Shown in pieces: positions 41,491 through 49,280 of a stretch of 64,000 bases of DNA; positions within the stretch are counted from its first letter, which is position 1; each line of letters starts with the position of its first letter. Where the stretch lies: the NCBI RefSeq assembly GCF_014207535.1, contig NZ_JACHGK010000001.1, positions 124,001-188,000 of the forward strand. The letters run 5' to 3'. The stretch comes from Bacillus benzoevorans. Lineage in GTDB: Bacteria; Bacillota; Bacilli; Bacillales; Cytobacillaceae. The notes under the pieces were generated by a model. That model was not told the DNA's origin. It worked only from the letters and a program-made list of their open reading frames with translations, and made no database searches. Made by a program: the position numbers and the translations under genes.

Positions 41491-42360
41491 ATGGAACCAT
41501 CATTAATGAAACGACAAGTTAAAGTAACCAAGGAAAAACAAAAAAACAGAACAGAGTCCAATAGGGTCAAACTTGTCCTGATAACCATTGCCATTTTGTA
41601 TTTATCCTTATTACTATTTGTTCCTCTGATTGCAATCTTTTTTAAAGCATTTGAGCAGGGAGCAGCCGTATATTTCGCGGCCATTACAGAAAGTGATGCC
41701 CTGTCAGCTATCCGCTTAACCTTGCTTACAGCGATCATTGTCGTACCGTTGAATACGGTATTTGGAATGGCGGCGGCATGGGCTGTGACCAAATTTCGCT
41801 TTAAAGGAAAGCAAATATTATTGTCCTTGCTGGAATTGCCTTTTGCTGTTTCTCCAGTGATTGCCGGTCTTGTTTTTGTTCTGCTTTTCAGTCCCCGGGG
41901 GGTGCTCGGTCCCTGGCTTGTTGACCATGGAATAAAGATTATCTTTTCCGTTCCTGGGATTATCATTGCGACTATTTTTGTTACCCTTCCGTTCGTCGCC
42001 CGTGAGTTAATTCCGGTCATGCAGGCTCAAGGGTCGTCAGAGGAAGAGGCAGCTGTATCGCTGGGGGCTGGCGGCTGGCAGATGTTCTGGCGTGTGACCC
42101 TTCCGAATATTAAATGGGGGTTAATGTATGGAATGATCTTGTGTAACGCAAGGGCTATCGGTGAGTTTGGCGCTGTGTCTGTCGTATCCGGCCGGATACG
42201 GGGAATGACGAATACCATGCCGCTTCATGTAGAAATTTTATATAATGAGTATCAATTTTCTGCATCGTTTGCGGTGGCATCACTGATGTCCATTATGGCC
42301 ATTATCACTCTTATCATTAAAAGTATCATTGAGTGGAAAACAGAGAAACAAGAAGTCTGA
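41491..42360 (+). CDS. cysW: Sulfate ABC transporter permease CysW
   Basis: 289 residues with six membrane helices after a basic cytosolic N-terminus. EAA loop: EEEAAVSLGAGGWQMFWRVTLPNIKWGL. LLELPFAVSPVIAGLVFVLLFS and AIGEFGAVSVVSGRIRGMT are the CysW counterparts of the CysT motifs. AGGTGAAATAG precedes the ATG. It is 11 bases upstream of cysA. Confidence 0.94.
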   Translation: MEPSLMKRQVKVTKEKQKNRTESNRVKLVLITIAILYLSLLLFVPLIAIFFKAFEQGAAVYFAAITESDALSAIRLTLLTAIIVVPLNTVFGMAAAWAVTKFRFKGKQILLSLLELPFAVSPVIAGLVFVLLFSPRGVLGPWLVDHGIKIIFSVPGIIIATIFVTLPFVARELIPVMQAQGSSEEEAAVSLGAGGWQMFWRVTLPNIKWGLMYGMILCNARAIGEFGAVSVVSGRIRGMTNTMPLHVEILYNEYQFSASFAVASLMSIMAIITLIIKSIIEWKTEKQEV

Positions 42361-42371
42361 GGAGTGTATTC

Positions 42372-43445
42372 ATGTCAATTCAAATTCGAAATGTTTCAAA
42401 AAACTTTGGAACATTCCAAGCCTTAACGGATATAAATTTAGATATAGCGGATGGAAAGCTCGTGGCCCTGTTAGGTCCTTCAGGTTCAGGAAAAACAACC
42501 CTTCTTCGTGTCATTGCCGGCTTGGAAGCAGCGGATAAAGGGTCGATCCTATTTGATGGAAAAGACTTAACGGATGCCCATGTAAGCAATAGGGAAGTAG
42601 GTTTTGTCTTCCAGCACTATGCTCTGTTTAAGCATATGACCGTATTTGAAAACATTGCATTCGGATTAAAAGTGAGAAAAAGAAGAGACCGCCCTTCACC
42701 ATCTGCGATAAAGGAAAAGGTGAATGAGCTGTTAAAGCTAGTGAAGCTGGACGGATTTGCCGGGCGTTATCCTGCTCAATTATCAGGAGGGCAGCGGCAG
42801 CGGGTCGCACTGGCACGGGCATTAGCGGTGCAACCGCGTATTTTGCTGCTTGATGAGCCGTTTGGTGCTTTGGATGCAAAGGTGAGAAAAGAACTGCGCC
42901 GCTGGCTGCGCAAGCTGCATGATGAAGTTCATATTACCAGTATTTTTGTGACACATGACCAAGAAGAGGCACTGGATGTTGCCGATCAAATTGTGGTGAT
43001 GAACCAAGGGAGAATTGAGCAGCTTGGGACACCGGATGAAGTGTATGATCATCCGCAAAGTCCGTTCGTCTATGATTTTCTCGGCAATGTGAACTTATTT
43101 CGCGGACGCCTGAATCATGGACGGTTTGTTCTTGGTTCGGCCCAAATTGAAGCACCGGAACATTTACATGCAGTAGATACAGAAGCAGTTGGTTATGTAC
43201 GTCCGCATCATTTGGCCATTGAAAGAGAAAAGAAAAGTGGAGATGTCATCCCTGCCAAGGTCATTTATACTCATGCAGTCGGTCCAGTTGTTTATATCGA
43301 GATGAAAATACTGGAGTCAGAAGAGTTTGTAGAGGCAGAGATTAGCAAGAATGAATTTAAAGAATTAGGACTTCTGATTGGTGAAGAGGTCTATGTCCGT
43401 CCGAAGGAAGTCAGAGTATTTGTTCCTGAGGATTTTGTGATTTAA
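42372..43445 (+). CDS. cysA: Sulfate ABC transporter ATP-binding protein CysA
   Basis: 357 residues. ATPase of the sulfate importer on the cytosolic face. Walker A GPSGSGKTT, Q-loop FQHYALF, signature LSGGQRQRVALARAL, Walker B LLLDEPFGALD and the His switch THDQEEALD are all intact. The C-terminal 110 residues form the TOBE-type regulatory domain of the CysA/MalK class. The ATG at 42372 follows GAGGAGTG; a longer frame starts 39 bases earlier. Last gene of the sbp-cysT-cysW-cysA operon. Confidence 0.95.
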   Translation: MSIQIRNVSKNFGTFQALTDINLDIADGKLVALLGPSGSGKTTLLRVIAGLEAADKGSILFDGKDLTDAHVSNREVGFVFQHYALFKHMTVFENIAFGLKVRKRRDRPSPSAIKEKVNELLKLVKLDGFAGRYPAQLSGGQRQRVALARALAVQPRILLLDEPFGALDAKVRKELRRWLRKLHDEVHITSIFVTHDQEEALDVADQIVVMNQGRIEQLGTPDEVYDHPQSPFVYDFLGNVNLFRGRLNHGRFVLGSAQIEAPEHLHAVDTEAVGYVRPHHLAIEREKKSGDVIPAKVIYTHAVGPVVYIEMKILESEEFVEAEISKNEFKELGLLIGEEVYVRPKEVRVFVPEDFVI

Positions 43446-43487
43446 GCAAGGGTGAACAAGTACTGCTATTTTTGTAAGAAATATCAT

Positions 43488-43514
43488 TAAAGCCGATTAA
43501 ATTTATTGGAATAA
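43488..43514 (+). promoter_or_regulatory. CymR-like box upstream of ssu-type operon
   Basis: The 27-mer starting TAAAGCCGATTAAATT and ending TTGGAATAA fits the CymR consensus with about three mismatches. It ends 11 bases before the -35 box of the promoter below. Confidence 0.55.
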
Positions 43515-43525
43515 TCAAAATGGTA

Positions 43526-43555
43526 TTGACGCAATATTGGAAGTTCTGTTAATAT
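43526..43555 (+). promoter_or_regulatory. Promoter of ssu-type operon
   Basis: TTGACG (43526-43531), 18-base spacer, TAATAT (43550-43555). Predicted start near 43562, leader of about 200 bases. Confidence 0.7.
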
Positions 43556-43614
43556 TCAAATATAAACAGAACCACAGCATGATAACTGAATGAATCAGAA
43601 ACGATTAGAATCGA

Positions 43615-43675
43615 CTGGACAACCAGAGATTCAATAAAGAGAACACCCCCTCTCTTTGTTGAGTCTCTTTTTGTC
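43615..43675 (+). promoter_or_regulatory. Leader RNA attenuator of the ssu-type operon
   Basis: CTGG-ACAA-CCAG hairpin (43615-43626) overlaps by two bases the left arm of a terminator with an 18-bp uninterrupted stem (43625-43642 with 43651-43668, two G-U pairs) and a T run. Forming one structure weakens the other. It is the counterpart of the leader at 39325-39405. Confidence 0.65.
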
Positions 43676-43759
43676 ATTTTTTGGCATCAAAATTAATGGG
43701 AAAAGCTCAGCTCATTTATTGCGGCAGCAAATTATATCATTATATTGGAGGAAACAACG

Positions 43760-44749
43760 TTGTTTAATCGTATGCAGAAAAAAACTTGGATTCTTTTATT
43801 ATCATTAACTCTTTTATTTGTATTAAGCGCATGCAATAAAGCTGCTTCTAATGAAGCTGAAATGCCGCAAAAAGAAGATGAGTCAAAAACGCTGCAAATT
43901 GGCTATCAAAAATATGGCACGTTGAATTTTGTTAGAGCGAAAGGGACATTAGAAAAAGAATTAGAGCCACTTGGTGTTAAGGTGGAATGGACTGAATTCC
44001 CAGGCGGTCCGCAATTATTAGAAGCATTAAATGTCGGCAGCATTGATTTTGGTCATACTGGGGAGGCACCTCCGATATTTGCTCAGGCAGCAGATGCTCC
44101 ATTAGTTTATTATGCAAATGGACCTTTAAATCCAAAAGGGGAGGCCATTGTGGTTCCAGAAGATTCTCCGATAAAAAGTGTGGAAGATTTAAAAGGGAAA
44201 AAAATCACTTTAAATAAAGGGTCTAATGTTCACTATTTACTGGTCAAAGCTTTAGAAAAGCATGGTATAAGCTATGAAGATGTTGAAACAGCTTTTTTAC
44301 CGCCATCTGATGCGAGGGCAGCATTTGAAAAAGGTTCCGTTGATGCATGGGTGATTTGGGATCCATTTTTAGCGGAAGCTGAAAAGAAAGCAGGCGCCCG
44401 TATATTAGCGGATGGAACCGATTTAGTTAATAACAGAGAATTTTATTTAGCTTCAAAAGAATATGCAAAGGCGCAGCCCGAAGTTTTGGAAATTATTTAT
44501 AAGGAAATTGAAAAAACAGAAAACTGGATCCAAGAAAATCAGAAAGAAGCAGCCGAACACTTAGCTCCGCAAATCGGTATGGATCAGGCAACATTAGAAT
44601 TGGTATTGGAGCGCAGAACATATGGAATCGAAAAAATCACCGCTCAAGTAATCAGCGATCAACAACAAATTGCCGATCAATTCTATGATTTAAAGCTCAT
44701 TCCAAACAAAATTAATACAAGTGAGGCTGTTTTGAAAACGACAAAATAA
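43760..44749 (+). CDS. ssuA: Aliphatic sulfonate/taurine-type ABC transporter, substrate-binding lipoprotein (TTG start)
   Basis: 329 residues from TTG 43760, 8 bases after GGAGG; an ATG 12 bases downstream is an alternative. Lipobox FVLSAC. The mature protein is of the SsuA/TauA/NrtA family: LQIGYQKYGTLNFVRAKGTLEK, VEWTEFPGGPQLLEALNVGSIDFGHTGEAPPIFAQAA and GSNVHYLLVKALEKHG. GEAPPIFAQAAD is characteristic of sulfonate-binding proteins. First gene of an A-C-B operon. No monooxygenase gene (ssuD or tauD) follows. Confidence 0.9.
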   Translation: MFNRMQKKTWILLLSLTLLFVLSACNKAASNEAEMPQKEDESKTLQIGYQKYGTLNFVRAKGTLEKELEPLGVKVEWTEFPGGPQLLEALNVGSIDFGHTGEAPPIFAQAADAPLVYYANGPLNPKGEAIVVPEDSPIKSVEDLKGKKITLNKGSNVHYLLVKALEKHGISYEDVETAFLPPSDARAAFEKGSVDAWVIWDPFLAEAEKKAGARILADGTDLVNNREFYLASKEYAKAQPEVLEIIYKEIEKTENWIQENQKEAAEHLAPQIGMDQATLELVLERRTYGIEKITAQVISDQQQIADQFYDLKLIPNKINTSEAVLKTTK

Positions 44750-44764
44750 AGGGGAAGGTTGAAC

Positions 44765-45523
44765 ATGAATAATAAACGAATATTGCCATGGATGATCCCA
44801 ATTATTTTGATTGGGTCATGGCAGTTATTTTCCTCACTAGGCATTCTATCGGCGAGAGTATTGCCTAATCCTTTAGATATTTTTACAGCGGCAGCAGAAT
44901 TAATTAAGAGCGGGCAACTGTTCTCTGATGTATGGATTAGCACACAAAGAGCATTTTGGGGATTTATTATCGGTGGAGGTATCGGCTTTCTTTTGGGATT
45001 AATCAACGGTCTATCAAAAACATCAGAAGGTTTATTCGATTCTTCCATCCAAATGATTCGCAATATCCCGCATTTAGCTTTAATCCCAATTGTCATTCTT
45101 TGGTTTGGGATAGGGGAAGAAGCCAAATTATTTCTTGTCGCATTAGGAACGTTTTTTCCCATTTATTTAAACACGTTTCATGGAATTCGTTCTGTTGACA
45201 GAGCCTTAATTGAAATGGCATATGTTTATGAACTGAAAGGATTCTCATTGTTTTGGCATATTATTTTTCCGGCAGCATTGCCTTCTATCCTTGTCGGGGT
45301 GCGATTTGCATTGGGAATTACGTGGGTAACGTTAATTGTAGCGGAAACGATTGCTGCTGATTCTGGAATTGGATACATGGCCATGAACGCAAGGGAGTTT
45401 ATGCAGCTTGATGTCGTTGTCTTGAGTATTATGCTATATGCACTATTAGGAAAACTATCTGACGTAGCGGCAAAAGTAGCGGAAAGAAGATTCTTAAAAT
45501 GGCATCCAAGCCATCAGAAATGA
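44765..45523 (+). CDS. ssuC: Sulfonate-type ABC transporter permease
   Basis: 252 residues, six membrane helices. SsuC/TauC-type permease: PWMIPIILIGSWQLFSSLGILSARVLPNP at the start, FWGFIIGGGIGFLLGLINGLSKTSE, and the EAA-like loop MAYVYELKGFSLFWHIIFPAALPSILVGVRF. The ATG at 44765 follows GGGGAAGG. It is 15 bases after ssuA and 16 before ssuB. Confidence 0.92.
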   Translation: MNNKRILPWMIPIILIGSWQLFSSLGILSARVLPNPLDIFTAAAELIKSGQLFSDVWISTQRAFWGFIIGGGIGFLLGLINGLSKTSEGLFDSSIQMIRNIPHLALIPIVILWFGIGEEAKLFLVALGTFFPIYLNTFHGIRSVDRALIEMAYVYELKGFSLFWHIIFPAALPSILVGVRFALGITWVTLIVAETIAADSGIGYMAMNAREFMQLDVVVLSIMLYALLGKLSDVAAKVAERRFLKWHPSHQK

Positions 45524-45539
45524 TTGGAAGGTGAATAGG

Positions 45540-46310
45540 GTGGCAGCTATACAAGGAAATGAGCCGATCTTAAAATTATCTAATATTGGTAAATCATTTG
45601 CCAATAAAGAAGTATTAAGAAATATAGACTTACAAGTCAATCCTGGTGAATTTATTGCTATTGTTGGAAAAAGCGGCTGCGGGAAGAGCACTTTATTGCG
45701 CATTATTGCAGGACTAGAAGAAATCAGTTCTGGAAGTGTAATAGTTCATGGTGAAGAGCTAAATGGCAGGAATAAAATGGCGAAAATCATGTTTCAGGAT
45801 GGACGGCTTTTACCATGGAAAAAAGTATATGACAATGTAGGTTTAGGCTTAAAATCTGATTCACAAAAGCAGCAGATTTCGAAAATCCTGGAACAGGTTG
45901 GATTAGCCGATCGCTCGAAAGCCTGGCCGGTCGAATTATCTGGCGGACAGAAACAAAGAGTAGCACTGGCTAGAGCACTCATCCATGAACCGCAGTTACT
46001 TTTGCTGGATGAACCATTGGGAGCACTTGATGCCTTAACAAGGATTGAAATGCACGAACTAATTGAAAATCTCTGGAGAGAAAAGCAATTAACCGCCATT
46101 CTCGTCACACATGATGTCGAGGAAGCCGTGGCATTGGCTAATCGAGTAATTTTAATTGAAGAAGGAGAGATTGTTATGGATCTTCCGATTCGGCTCCCTT
46201 ATCCACGACAGCGGGAAAATCCAATATACTCTAAACTGGTTAGTCAAATTTTGAATCGGATTATGAAGAAAAGAGGAAATTTAGTTTCCGAATTATCGCT
46301 AACGAAGTAA
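45540..46310 (+). CDS. ssuB: Sulfonate-type ABC transporter ATP-binding protein
   Basis: 256 residues from GTG 45540, which has GGAAGGTGA upstream; an in-frame GTG at 45531 lacks a site. Walker A GKSGCGKST, Q-loop MFQDGRLLPW (the LLPW form of SsuB/TauB/NrtD ATPases), signature LSGGQKQRVALARALI, Walker B LLLLDEPLGALD and THDVEEAVAL. Drives import of sulfonates. Last gene of the operon. Confidence 0.92.
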   Translation: MAAIQGNEPILKLSNIGKSFANKEVLRNIDLQVNPGEFIAIVGKSGCGKSTLLRIIAGLEEISSGSVIVHGEELNGRNKMAKIMFQDGRLLPWKKVYDNVGLGLKSDSQKQQISKILEQVGLADRSKAWPVELSGGQKQRVALARALIHEPQLLLLDEPLGALDALTRIEMHELIENLWREKQLTAILVTHDVEEAVALANRVILIEEGEIVMDLPIRLPYPRQRENPIYSKLVSQILNRIMKKRGNLVSELSLTK

Positions 46311-46348
46311 TGGACTTTTCAGTTGCTAAATAAAAGGAAAAATCAAAG

Positions 46349-46384
46349 AAAACGGGTAGGAAGCATATTCCAAACCCGTTTTTT
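46349..46384 (+). terminator. Terminator of ssu-type operon
   Basis: AAACGGGT and ACCCGTTT enclose a second GGAA/TTCC helix; T run follows. Confidence 0.88.
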
Positions 46385-46522
46385 CGTGTATTTTCTATAG
46401 GGGGAATCTCCCATACATCGCAAGCCTTAAAAAAATGAATGAAGAAATTGAAAGTTTTTTGAATCCTTTCGGCATAGTTTTCCGTATAACATATTAAAAT
46501 CAATATGAGGTGAAAAGAATTT

Positions 46523-47161
46523 ATGTATGCTCAACAAACAGCGGGTAACTATTTGCCCTCGGTATTACGAACTTTTGCGTTCTCGTTAGCCATTGCCTTT
46601 CTTGGAACGATGGCAGGTGTCTTTGTGCCGCCGGCATTATTTTTACCGTTAGTCATTCTTGAAGTGGGGATGCTGATTTTTGCTTTTATCATTCGCAGAA
46701 AAAAAGCGATGTCCTACAGCTTTTTATATGCTTTTACTTTTATTTCCGGGCTTACTACATATCCTATAGTCAGTCATTATTTAGCGGCTGTCGGTCCGGC
46801 TCCGGTGATTTCTGCGTTTGGTACAACAACGGTAGTATTTGCCGGTTTAGCGCTTTATGCGTCAACAACAAAACGTGATTTATCATTTTTACGCGGGATG
46901 CTGATGGCAGCATTGCTCGCACTGATTGCCATTTCGATATTTAATCTAATCTGGCCATTAACAACTACAGGAATGCTCGCTTTTTCATTCATCGGTGTTC
47001 TTGTCTTCAGCGGTTACGTGTTATTCGATTTTAACCGCATGAAGCATTACGGAGTGACAGCGGAGGAAGTTCCGTTAATGGCACTCAATTTGTATCTTGA
47101 TTTTGTGAACCTGTTCATTAATATTTTAAGGATCTTTGGCATTCTTGGAAGCGACGATTAA
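46523..47161 (+). CDS. Bax inhibitor-1/YccA (YetJ-like) membrane protein
   Basis: 212 residues, seven membrane helices, the usual length for bacterial BI-1 proteins such as B. subtilis YetJ, a pH-sensitive calcium leak channel. Typical stretches: LRTFAFSLAIAFLGTMAG, FIIRRKKAMSYSFLYAFTFISGLTTYPI, and the C-terminal FSGYVLFDFNRMKHYG with ALNLYLDFVNLFINILRIFG (the Asp pair of the pore is in FDFN and LYLDFVN). Single-gene unit between terminators. Confidence 0.9.
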   Translation: MYAQQTAGNYLPSVLRTFAFSLAIAFLGTMAGVFVPPALFLPLVILEVGMLIFAFIIRRKKAMSYSFLYAFTFISGLTTYPIVSHYLAAVGPAPVISAFGTTTVVFAGLALYASTTKRDLSFLRGMLMAALLALIAISIFNLIWPLTTTGMLAFSFIGVLVFSGYVLFDFNRMKHYGVTAEEVPLMALNLYLDFVNLFINILRIFGILGSDD

Positions 47162-47165
47162 TAAC

Positions 47166-47208
47166 AAAAACCGTTTAAAGGTGAGTCTCCTTTTAAACGG
47201 TTTTTTTT
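47166..47208 (+). terminator. Terminator of BI-1 gene
   Basis: AAAAACCGTTTAAA with TTTAAACGGTTTTT, a very strong A/T-flanked stem with a T run. Confidence 0.9.
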
Positions 47209-47425
47209 GTGATGCTTGGAAACCTTGTCATTCTTCAGGCTGCTGGTATCCTACATCGCAGGTCCGAGGTTGAAATAAAACGGAGGCTCATTGTTAGTCA
47301 GTATTCAATTCCAATTCAATATTGTTTGTTACCTTGGCTATTTGCTGTTTGGAAGACAGCCATAAAGGAACAGCCTTTTTATTGGAAAGGCAGCGTGACT
47401 ATGTTAAATTGATAAAAAGATTCAG

Positions 47426-48073
47426 ATGATTTTTCGCGGAAAGGGTGAAGAAGGATTGGGAGAGTATCTTAATCATTGGGATAAGCGATTTGATGAAGAA
47501 CAATATATTTATGGCAAGGCACCTAACCAGTTTTTAGCGGGGTTGGCCGACAGGCTTTTGCCAGGCGAAACACTAGCCATTGCAGAAGGGGAAGGACGTA
47601 ATGCTGCTTACTTGGCGAAGAAGGGCCATCGTGTGACAACTTGGGATTATGCGCCTTCTGGAATTCGGAAAACATTAGCGCTGGCGGAAGAAATGGGAGT
47701 TGAAGTCAGAGCGGAATTAAAGGACTTGGAACAGGCGGTTTGGGAAGAAAACAAATGGGACAATATGATCAATGTCTTTGGGCATTTTCCAACTCCTTTA
47801 CGAATGAAAACATTGAAAGGAGTCAAGCAAGCAGTTAAGCCGGGAGGATTTTTCCTAACTGAGGTCTATTCTGTTCATCAGTTGGTGTATAAAACAGGAG
47901 GACCAAGGGATATTGAACTGCTCTATCGTCCTGAGGAATTCTTGCAGGTATTCGCAGATTGGAAAATTATCCACTTTTTTATGGGCGAGGCAGAACGCCA
48001 TGAGGGTGAACTTCATAACGGGAAATGTCACGTGATTCAATTGCTGGCGCAAAAAACAGAAGCAAAATATTGA
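47426..48073 (+). CDS. Class I SAM-dependent methyltransferase (TehB-like)
   Basis: 215 residues. The SAM-binding motif I is TLAIAEGEGRNAAYLAKKGH, motif II WDYAPSGIRKTLALAEE, then the acidic motif and VKPGGFFLTEVYS. The N-terminal NHWDKRFDEEQYIYGKAPN is common in the TehB/thiopurine-methyltransferase-like family. Substrate unknown. The start is uncertain: the ATG at 47426 has no ribosome site, while TTG 47456 has GGGTGAAGAAGG just before it. The 217 bases upstream hold no recognisable gene. Confidence 0.85.
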   Translation: MIFRGKGEEGLGEYLNHWDKRFDEEQYIYGKAPNQFLAGLADRLLPGETLAIAEGEGRNAAYLAKKGHRVTTWDYAPSGIRKTLALAEEMGVEVRAELKDLEQAVWEENKWDNMINVFGHFPTPLRMKTLKGVKQAVKPGGFFLTEVYSVHQLVYKTGGPRDIELLYRPEEFLQVFADWKIIHFFMGEAERHEGELHNGKCHVIQLLAQKTEAKY

Positions 48074-48147
48074 AGGAAAGCACGCTTATGCAGACGCACA
48101 TATCTTCTTAATGATAAATACCTTGTTACGTAGTAGACAAGCATTAC

Positions 48148-48184
48148 AAAAGGCTGACTCAAGTTGAAGGGGCAGCCTTTTATC
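48148..48184 (+). terminator. Terminator of the methyltransferase gene
   Basis: AAAAGGCTG (48148-48156) and CAGCCTTTT (48173-48181) with an inner CTC/GGG helix. Confidence 0.8.
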
Positions 48185-48256
48185 GTAAGAAAACCCTCTC
48201 TAGAAAAATAAACCAAAGGTATCATTGGAAGTATAACCGATAAAGTATATAGTATT

Positions 48257-48287
48257 ACTGTGGTTTTATACTGTGGTTTGATATAAT
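48257..48287 (+). promoter_or_regulatory. Direct repeat and extended -10 promoter of the DUF3050 gene
   Basis: ACTGTGGTTT occurs twice in tandem (48257-48266 and 48270-48279, 13-bp period), ending right at TGATATAAT, an extended -10 (48279-48287). No -35 hexamer is present, so the direct repeat may be the binding site of an activator. Confidence 0.6.
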
Positions 48288-48328
48288 ACTCGAATTACAT
48301 AAAATAAATATAAAGGGGTAGTAGTTAC

Positions 48329-49099
48329 ATGTCTGTAAATGTACTAGACGAATTGCAATCGATTAGAAAGGAACTCCTCGCTCATCCTATTTATCACGAA
48401 CTAACAACACCAGATAGAGTCAGAGTTTTTATGAAGCATCATATTTTTGCTGTTTGGGATTTTATGAGTCTATTAAAAAGGCTGCAAAGATCGGTAACAT
48501 GTGTAGATGTTCCGTGGTTTCCCTATGAACAGCCGTTATTTTCCCGACTCATCAATGAAATTGTTGTTGCAGAGGAATCTGATATTAATGGCAAAGGCGG
48601 CTTTTCGAGCCATTTTGAGTTATATTTAGAGGCGATGGAGGAGTGCGGCGCAGACCGTGGACCGTTCAATGCCTTTGCAGACAGCCTAAAGGATGGAAAA
48701 GATTTTCAGGCAGCACTTTCTGAAAATCCATTAATTAGAGGCACTGTCCGTGATTTTGTTACATTTAATTTAGATTTAGCTTTGCATGGGGAACTGTTTG
48801 AGGTTGCCGCTGTATTTTTCTTTGGCCGCGAGGGGCTGATTCCGGAAATGTTTAAGCCATTAGTCGATTCATTGATGGAAACTGGCAGTTCAAGTGAGCG
48901 GCTAGTATTTTATTTAAATAGACATATTGAAGTGGATGAGGACCATCATGGACCGCTTGCAGAGCAATTATTCTTGGAATTATGCGAAAATGATCCCGAA
49001 AAATTAAGCAGGGCCAGAGAAATTGGAGCACAAGGCTTGAAAGCAAGAATGGCATTATGGAATGGCGTTTTAGCAGAAATTAAAGAACGAAATCTTTGA
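48329..49099 (+). CDS. DUF3050 protein, heme-oxygenase-like helical fold suspected
   Basis: 256 residues, all-helical by composition, no signal peptide. It matches the DUF3050 pattern: LLAHPIYHEL, FMKHHIFAVWDFMSLLKRLQ, LINEIVVAEESDINGKGGFSSHFELYLEAM and YLNRHIEVDEDHHGPLAEQL. The spaced Glu, His, Asp and His residues in helices resemble the metal ligands of heme-oxygenase-like diiron oxidases, which I offer only as an inference. AAAGGGGTAG precedes the ATG. Single gene behind a direct-repeat promoter; substrate unknown. Confidence 0.75.
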   Translation: MSVNVLDELQSIRKELLAHPIYHELTTPDRVRVFMKHHIFAVWDFMSLLKRLQRSVTCVDVPWFPYEQPLFSRLINEIVVAEESDINGKGGFSSHFELYLEAMEECGADRGPFNAFADSLKDGKDFQAALSENPLIRGTVRDFVTFNLDLALHGELFEVAAVFFFGREGLIPEMFKPLVDSLMETGSSSERLVFYLNRHIEVDEDHHGPLAEQLFLELCENDPEKLSRAREIGAQGLKARMALWNGVLAEIKERNL

Positions 49100-49140
49100 T
49101 AAAACTGGCTGTTAAACGTTTTGTAAGATAAAAAGGGGTT

Positions 49141-49278
49141 ATGAAGGACAAAATTCGGATCATACAACAGAAAAATGTCCTTCATCAGGTCTATGAAGGA
49201 CACCCATCCTGCTCAATATGTAAAAATTAAAGGGGCATCCAGAAGCCGGAAATACGACTTTGTGGACAGCCCCTTTAT
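49141..49278. other. Convergent spacer with three-way repeat and terminator
   Basis: ATGAAGGACA occurs at 49141-49150 and 49193-49202, with its exact inverse TGTCCTTCAT at 49176-49185 between them, so two exclusive hairpins are possible. Further on AAAGGGGC and GCCCCTTT (about 49230 and 49268) form a terminator-like stem serving the convergent DUF3050 and TraB genes. Confidence 0.6.
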
Positions 49279-49280
49279 CA

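Noticed and set aside
47209..47412. 67-codon frame between the BI-1 gene and the methyltransferase
   Set aside because: Starts inside the terminator region, no ribosome site, mixed composition; could be a relic but nothing supports it.
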